A stretch of 9,853 nt of DNA, from the NCBI GenBank assembly GCA_946479255.1, contig CAMLFK010000190.1:1-9853 (forward strand), written 5' to 3'. The notes beneath the pieces were generated by a model. It was given only the letters and a program-made list of their open reading frames with translations, searched no databases and was not told the origin of the DNA. Source of the stretch: an uncultured Oxalobacteraceae bacterium (GTDB lineage Bacteria > Pseudomonadota > Gammaproteobacteria > Burkholderiales > Burkholderiaceae). This document shows positions 5,801 to 9,853 of the stretch, piece after piece; positions within the stretch are counted from its first letter, which is position 1, and each line of letters opens with the position of its first letter. The translations under genes were made by a program, and so were the position numbers.

Positions 5801-7450
5801 GTGAATACGAAAAAGCGCGCATTCGCGCTGGCCGGTGTGGCCGGCGCGCTGACGCTCTCTGGGCTATTGAGCAGTTGCACCAGCACGCCTGAAAAACCGG
5901 CCGACTCGCCTGACCCATCGCCCCAGCCGGGTCCGCGCCCCGGGCCGCCCGCCGCGACGCCGCCCGTCGTCGGCGGCAGCGACACCGTCCCTCCGCCCGC
6001 GCCGCGTGAATTTCGCGCAGCCTGGGTCTCCACGGTTGCCAATATCGACTGGCCCAGCCGCTCCAACCTGAACGCCGCCAAACAGCAGGCGGAGGCCATC
6101 GTCATCCTCGACCGTGCCCGCGCCATGAACCTGAACGCCATCGTGCTGCAGGTTCGCCCGAGCGCCGATGCCATCTACCCGTCCAAGCTCGAGCCCTGGA
6201 CCGAATACCTGAGCGGCGCGCAGGGCCAGTCGCCGCAGCCGTGGTACGACCCGCTCAAGTTCTGGGTCACCGAAGCGCATGCGCGCGGGCTGGAACTGCA
6301 TGCATGGTTCAACCCCTACCGCGCGCGCCATGCCACCGCCAAGTCGCCCGCGTCAAGCGACCATATCTCGCGCACCAGCCCCGCCGCCGTCAAAAGCTAC
6401 GGCCGCTTCCTGTGGATGGACCCGGGCGACGAGGTCGCATCCCGCCAGACCCTCGAGGTGGTGCTGGACGTGGTGCGCCGCTACGATATCGACGGCGTTC
6501 ACATCGACGATTACTTTTATCCTTACCCGATCGACGCGCCCGGCGCCGGCGGCGCCGAAGCGGCCGCGCTGGACGGCAACGGCGCGGGCAAGAACGAACT
6601 CGATTTTCCCGACCAGGCTTCCTACCAGCGCTACCTGCTGGGCGGCGGCAAACTGGAACGGGCCGACTGGCGGCGCGACAACGTCAACCGCCTGATCGAG
6701 GCGCTCTACAAGGGCATCCACCGCGAAAAGAGCTGGGTGCGCTTTGGCGTCAGCCCCTTCGGCGTGGGCCGCCCGGACCGCCGCCCGCCCGGCATCAACG
6801 GCTTCAGCCAGTACGACAAGCTGTACGCCGACGCCGAACTGTGGCTGGCCAAGGGTTGGGTGGATTATTTCTCGCCGCAGCTGTACTGGCCGATCGCCCA
6901 GGCGCCGCAGGCCTATGGCGTGCTGCTCGACTACTGGGTCGGCCAGAACCCGATGGGCCGGCATATCTGGCCGGGGCTGTTCACCAGCCGCATCGGCGCA
7001 CCGGCCAAGTCCTACCCGCCCGAGGAAATCGTTCAGCAGATCGGCTTGACGCGCACCCGTCCGGGCGCCGGCGGCCACGTCCACTTCAGCATGGCGGCGC
7101 TGATGGAAAACCGCCAGAAAATCGCCGACCAGCTCAAGGGCGGGCACTACGCCATGCCGGCGCTGGTGCCGGCCACCCCATGGCTGGGCAATGACACTCC
7201 CGGCACGCCCGGCGTGTCGGCCAAACGCGAGGCGCGCGGCGTGCGCCTGGGTCTCGCGGCCGGCAAGGCTAACGCCCACTATGCGGTGTGGTCGCGCCAT
7301 GGCAACGAGTGGCGCTTCAATGTGGTGCCGGCTTCCAGGGTCGATTTCCTGGTGCCGGACGATCCCAAGCTGGGCAGCGCCAGCACTGTGGTGGTGAGCG
7401 CCGTGGACCGGCTCGGCAACGAGAGCGAACGCGTGGCCGTGCTCAAATAG
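5801..7450 (+). CDS. DigH/YddW-like glycosyl hydrolase lipoprotein (GHL10, DUF187)
   Basis: A predicted outer-membrane lipoprotein that cuts glycan strands. From GTG 5801 the product has 549 residues: basic n-region (MNTKKR), hydrophobic core, and lipobox LLSSC with C26 followed by Thr, so no inner-membrane retention signal. A proline-rich linker of about 45 residues comes next, then the GHL10 domain opening with REFRAAWVSTVANIDWPS. Family blocks follow: LNAIVLQVRPSADAIYPS, LELHAWFNPYRA, YDIDGVHIDDYFYPYP (the likely catalytic acidic strand), SPFGVGRPD and YFSPQLYWPI. The last 80 or so residues look like a beta-sandwich appendage. E. coli DigH (YddW) of this family cleaves peptide-free peptidoglycan at the divisome, which matches the neighbours. 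Alternative start: TTG 5780, which has a better placed GGGGAG. The 77-98 base gap after ampG may hold a weak promoter (TTGAGC-17-TATTTC, 5728-5756). Confidence 0.88.
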   Translation: MNTKKRAFALAGVAGALTLSGLLSSCTSTPEKPADSPDPSPQPGPRPGPPAATPPVVGGSDTVPPPAPREFRAAWVSTVANIDWPSRSNLNAAKQQAEAIVILDRARAMNLNAIVLQVRPSADAIYPSKLEPWTEYLSGAQGQSPQPWYDPLKFWVTEAHARGLELHAWFNPYRARHATAKSPASSDHISRTSPAAVKSYGRFLWMDPGDEVASRQTLEVVLDVVRRYDIDGVHIDDYFYPYPIDAPGAGGAEAAALDGNGAGKNELDFPDQASYQRYLLGGGKLERADWRRDNVNRLIEALYKGIHREKSWVRFGVSPFGVGRPDRRPPGINGFSQYDKLYADAELWLAKGWVDYFSPQLYWPIAQAPQAYGVLLDYWVGQNPMGRHIWPGLFTSRIGAPAKSYPPEEIVQQIGLTRTRPGAGGHVHFSMAALMENRQKIADQLKGGHYAMPALVPATPWLGNDTPGTPGVSAKREARGVRLGLAAGKANAHYAVWSRHGNEWRFNVVPASRVDFLVPDDPKLGSASTVVVSAVDRLGNESERVAVLK

Positions 7451-7471
7451 GCAAGCCTCGGCAAACCGCTT

Positions 7472-7483
7472 TACACTAGCGCC
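7472..7483 (+). promoter_or_regulatory. Candidate -10 placing a transcript start at the kinase ATG
   Basis: TACACT (7472-7477) ends six bases before ATG 7484, so a transcript starting at the usual distance would begin at or next to the A of ATG. TAGGCA (7448-7453) would be a -35 at 18 bases. No ribosome-binding sequence is present in this 33-base gap. Weak but consistent. Confidence 0.25.
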
Positions 7484-8407
7484 ATGGCATATCCTGAATC
7501 ACAGATTGGCCTCGGCATCGACGCGGGAGGCACACAGACACGCTGGGCGCTGGCCACGGCCGATGGGGGCATCGCGGCCGAAGGCGCCGTGGGCGGCCTG
7601 TCGGCACTGCAAATGACGCATGAAGAAGGACGCGCCAGCGTGCACCGCGTATTGACGGAGCTCGCGCGCGAAGTGCTGGCCCGTGGCCGGCCGCAGCGTA
7701 TCCGCTTTGGCGTGACCGGCTTTGGCGGCGACGGCGCAGCCTTGCAGGCGGTTCTTGGCGGCCTGTTCGAGCTCCCGCCTGAGGCCATCATCCTCAGCAA
7801 CGACATCGAAATCGCCTACCTGACCAGCCTCGCGCCCGGTGAAGGCTACCTGATTTACGCCGGCACCGGCTCGATCGGCGCCTTCATCGACAGCGACGGC
7901 ACCTTCCACCGCGCCGGCGGGCGTGGCGTGGTGCTCGACGATGGCGGCGGCGGCTTCTGGATCGCCCGCGAAGCGCTGCGTCACGTATGGCGCAACGAAG
8001 ACGAACAGCCCGGCCGCTGGCACGCCTCGCGCCTGTCGCGCGCGGTGTTCGCCCATATCGGCAGCGACGACTGGGCCGCCTCGCGCGAATTCATCTACAC
8101 CCAGGAACGCGGCGCCGTGGGTAAGCTGGCCCTGGCGGTGGCGGCAAGCGCCGAATTCGACCCGGTGGCAGCCGACATTTTGAATCGCGCCGGCGAAGAA
8201 CTGGCGCGCCTGGCCCAGGCGCTGATCAGCCGCCACGGCCTGCGCCCGGTGGTGCTGGCCGGCCGCGCATCGACCCTGCATCCATTGATCCTGGCGTCCA
8301 TGCGCGAGGTGCTCGGGCGCGACGTTCCGCTGACCCATGCCCCCATCCAGCCGCACCACGGCGCCGCCCGTATTGCGGCATCCCTTTTGACTGCCCCTTC
8401 ACGATGA
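7484..8407 (+). CDS. BadF/BcrA-type amino-sugar kinase (MurNAc/GlcNAc kinase-like)
   Basis: An ASKHA-fold ATP-dependent kinase of 307 residues in the BadF/BadG/BcrA/BcrD family (PF01869), which includes N-acetylglucosamine kinases and clostridial MurK, active on MurNAc and GlcNAc. Phosphate-1 loop is GIDAGGTQTRWAL (11-23); D107 in SNDIEIAY is the likely catalytic base; phosphate-2 is YAGTGSIGAF (125-134); GGRGVVLDDGGGGFWIARE (145-163) follows, and VVLAGRAST is the adenosine motif. Between murQ and murein hydrolases, the best role is making MurNAc-6-phosphate for MurQ. The family differs from AnmK, which opens 1,6-anhydroMurNAc, and no AnmK is in the window. No Shine-Dalgarno precedes ATG 7484. 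The end overlaps the next start by four bases (ATGA). Confidence 0.88.
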   Translation: MAYPESQIGLGIDAGGTQTRWALATADGGIAAEGAVGGLSALQMTHEEGRASVHRVLTELAREVLARGRPQRIRFGVTGFGGDGAALQAVLGGLFELPPEAIILSNDIEIAYLTSLAPGEGYLIYAGTGSIGAFIDSDGTFHRAGGRGVVLDDGGGGFWIAREALRHVWRNEDEQPGRWHASRLSRAVFAHIGSDDWAASREFIYTQERGAVGKLALAVAASAEFDPVAADILNRAGEELARLAQALISRHGLRPVVLAGRASTLHPLILASMREVLGRDVPLTHAPIQPHHGAARIAASLLTAPSR

Positions 8408-9195
8408 TCAAACTCCTGTCCGCCGCGCTGGCCGCGCTTGTACTCACCGGCTGCACATCGATGGGTCCCTTCATCGACCGCACTTACACGGCCAAAGGCC
8501 AGAGCAGCCGCGCCAAGTTCCTGGTGCTGCACTACACCGTGGCCGACACCAACCGCTCGATCAACATACTGTCCAACCAGGCCGTCAGCGCGCACTACCT
8601 GGTAACTGACGACCCGAGCCCGGTGATTTACTCGCTGGTGGATGAATCGCGCCAGGCCAACCATGCGGGCCTGTCGTACTGGCGCGGCTACACCTACCTG
8701 AACGCCAGCTCGATCGGCATCGAGATCGTCAACCGCGGCTTTACCGAAGGGCCCAACGGGCGCATCTGGTACCCCTTCCCGCAGACCCAGGTGGACCAGA
8801 TCATCATGCTGGTGCGCGACATCGTCAAACGCCACAACATCCCGCCGGAGAACGTCATCGGCCACGCCGACATCGCCCCGACGCGCAAGCAGGACCCGGG
8901 ACCGATGTTCCCGTGGAACCAGCTGGCCGCGGCCGGGCTGACCGTGTGGCCGGATGCGCAGCGCGTGCTTGCTGCGCGCGAGATTTATAACGTGCAGATT
9001 CCCGAAGTATCGTGGTTCCAGAAGCAGCTGGCAGCATACGGCTACTCGGTGCCGCAGCACGGCGAACTCGATGCCGCCACCCGCGCCGTGCTGGTGGCTT
9101 TTCAGATGAAGTACCGACCCAGCCTGATCGACGGGACGCCGGATGCGGAAACGGCGTCGCTGATCGATGGATTGATAAAGCCGACCACGCCATGA
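8404..9195 (+). CDS. amiD: N-acetylmuramoyl-L-alanine amidase lipoprotein, AmiD-like
   Basis: A zinc amidase that removes stem peptides from MurNAc or anhydroMurNAc in the periplasm. The 263-residue precursor has a short signal ending in lipobox LVLTGC (C17, followed by Thr, so outer-membrane sorting is expected). The Amidase_2 domain spans about 36-180: H43 in LVLHYT, H154 in GHADIAP and D164 in KQDPGP are the expected zinc ligands, and E107 in SSIGIEIVN the catalytic Glu. A PG_binding_1 domain follows (about 195-258, VSWFQKQLAAYGY ... VLVAFQMKYRP). Domain order and length match E. coli AmiD; cytoplasmic AmpD lacks the signal and wall-binding domain. Start ATG 8404 overlaps the kinase stop and the stop overlaps the next start, both as ATGA, so translation is probably coupled. 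Confidence 0.93.
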   Translation: MIKLLSAALAALVLTGCTSMGPFIDRTYTAKGQSSRAKFLVLHYTVADTNRSINILSNQAVSAHYLVTDDPSPVIYSLVDESRQANHAGLSYWRGYTYLNASSIGIEIVNRGFTEGPNGRIWYPFPQTQVDQIIMLVRDIVKRHNIPPENVIGHADIAPTRKQDPGPMFPWNQLAAAGLTVWPDAQRVLAAREIYNVQIPEVSWFQKQLAAYGYSVPQHGELDAATRAVLVAFQMKYRPSLIDGTPDAETASLIDGLIKPTTP

Positions 9196-9803
9196 ACCCT
9201 ACCGTTGCCATCGAAGACATCGCCGGCTGCACGCAGTTTCGGCACCTGAGCACCATCCGCGGGATTGCCGTGGACTTGCGCTATGCCGGCGCGGATAATT
9301 TTGTCGGGCGCGACCTGTATTCGCCGTTCGACTGCGCCTGGCTGCATCGCGATGCGGCGGCCGCGCTGGAGCGGGCGGTCGACTGGCTGGCCGTCAAGCG
9401 GCATGACTTTCAGATCCTGATTCTGGATGCACTGCGGCCGCAGCGGGTGCAGAAAGCCCTGTGGGCTGCGCTGGAGGGGACAGGTTTGCAAGAGTACCTG
9501 GCCGAACCCTCGCGCGGGTCGATTCACTCGTTCGGGATGGCGGTCGATATCACCCTGCTCGATGCCGATGGCGAAGAGCTCAATATGGGGACCGCGTTCG
9601 ACGATCTGACGTGGCTGTCGCAGCCGCGCCATGAGGCGGATATGCTGGATAAAGGTAAGCTGACCTTGGCGCAGGTGGAGAACCGCGAACTACTGCGCGA
9701 CATGATGACGCATGCGGGGTTTGTGGGGATCCAGAGCGAGTGGTGGCATTTTGATTGCGGGGATCGGGATAAGGTGCGGGCAAGTTTCCAGCGCGTGCTT
9801 TAG
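9192..9803 (+). CDS. ddpX: D-Ala-D-Ala dipeptidase, VanX/DdpX family
   Basis: A zinc dipeptidase that hydrolyses D-Ala-D-Ala to two D-alanines in the cytoplasm. The 203 residues carry the family motifs in order: DLRYAGADNF (28-37), LDALRPQRVQ with R82, SIHSFGMAVD with zinc ligands H112 and D119, and EWWHFD with catalytic E183 and third ligand H186. No signal peptide, and length equals that of VanX/DdpX (about 190-200). ATG 9192 overlaps the amidase stop by ATGA; the frame is open far upstream, but that part is the amidase gene in another frame. There are no vanR/S/H/A neighbours, so a role in using cell-wall dipeptides is more likely than glycopeptide resistance. Its product D-Ala is a substrate for the DadA-like enzyme at the other end of the cluster. 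Confidence 0.93.
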   Translation: MNPTVAIEDIAGCTQFRHLSTIRGIAVDLRYAGADNFVGRDLYSPFDCAWLHRDAAAALERAVDWLAVKRHDFQILILDALRPQRVQKALWAALEGTGLQEYLAEPSRGSIHSFGMAVDITLLDADGEELNMGTAFDDLTWLSQPRHEADMLDKGKLTLAQVENRELLRDMMTHAGFVGIQSEWWHFDCGDRDKVRASFQRVL

Positions 9804-9824
9804 AAGCTCTATCCGCTCCCCCGC

Positions 9825-9851
9825 TGTCATTCCCGCGAAGGCGGGAACCCA
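9825..9851. repeat. Short palindromic intergenic repeat after ddpX
   Basis: TTCCCGC (9830-9836) and GCGGGAA (9841-9847) form a 7-bp stem with loop GAAG inside the widespread proteobacterial unit beginning TGTCATTCCCGCG. It begins 22 bases after the ddpX stop and may serve as the 3' end hairpin of the cluster. The window ends two bases after it, so any paired inverted copy would be outside. Confidence 0.7.
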
Positions 9852-9853
9852 TA

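Noticed and set aside
4320..5918. Long antisense open frame of 532 codons opposite murQ and ampG
   Set aside because: It is a shadow of GC-rich coding sequence: biased His/Gln/Arg composition, no domain, and it fully overlaps two well-supported genes.
6353..7300. Antisense frame of 315 codons within the DigH-like gene
   Set aside because: Typical reverse-strand shadow of a high-GC gene, with no recognisable motif or ribosome site.
9012..9191. Sixty-codon N-terminal extension of the dipeptidase
   Set aside because: It overlaps the amidase gene in another frame, has no family similarity, and ATG 9192 gives the normal VanX/DdpX length with an ATGA junction.
9192..9803. Glycopeptide resistance role for the VanX-like gene
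   Set aside because: No vanH/vanA ligase or regulator is nearby; neighbours are wall-recycling genes, and Gram-negatives use DdpX for D-Ala-D-Ala catabolism.

Overview
The window has two very different halves. From about 2260 to 9853 it is GC-rich with dense, confidently readable genes. Overlapping ATGA junctions, the lipoprotein signals and the repeat types fit a betaproteobacterium, most likely Oxalobacteraceae of the Massilia/Telluria/Duganella group; this is inference from general character, not from a marker gene. From 1 to about 2260 it is a patchy accessory region with a visibly AT-richer gene, small orphan membrane-protein genes, three near-identical palindromic repeats, a stranded gene fragment and a long inverted-repeat element.

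Left region (1-2262). A DUF4435 protein with TOPRIM-type residues (33-782) follows, almost without a gap, the last codons of another gene cut off by the window edge. This arrangement resembles the second gene (AriB-like) of ATPase plus DUF4435 anti-phage modules such as PARIS. Two small membrane-protein genes follow (985-1338 and 1550-1750). Three copies of a roughly 92-bp palindrome (853-944, 1774-1865, 1995-2086) punctuate the region, and copies 2 and 3 enclose a 30-codon C-terminal remnant of an unidentified gene. A roughly 100-bp inverted-repeat element (2146-2247) closes the region just downstream of the dadA-like gene.

Right region (2263-9803). A DadA-type D-amino acid dehydrogenase runs leftward, diverging from a six-gene rightward cluster: murQ, an AmpG-like muropeptide permease, a DigH/YddW-like glycosidase lipoprotein, a BadF-type (MurK-like) amino-sugar kinase, an AmiD-like amidase lipoprotein and a VanX/DdpX-type D-Ala-D-Ala dipeptidase. 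The last three genes are tightly linked, with two 4-base ATGA overlaps. The cluster reads as a peptidoglycan salvage pathway. The two lipoproteins cut glycan strands and remove stem peptides in the periplasm; AmpG imports the fragments. The kinase phosphorylates MurNAc/GlcNAc, and MurQ splits MurNAc-6-phosphate into GlcNAc-6-phosphate and lactate. The dipeptidase frees D-Ala, and DadA oxidises it to pyruvate. A short hairpin repeat of the common proteobacterial intergenic type (9825-9851) ends the cluster at the window edge.
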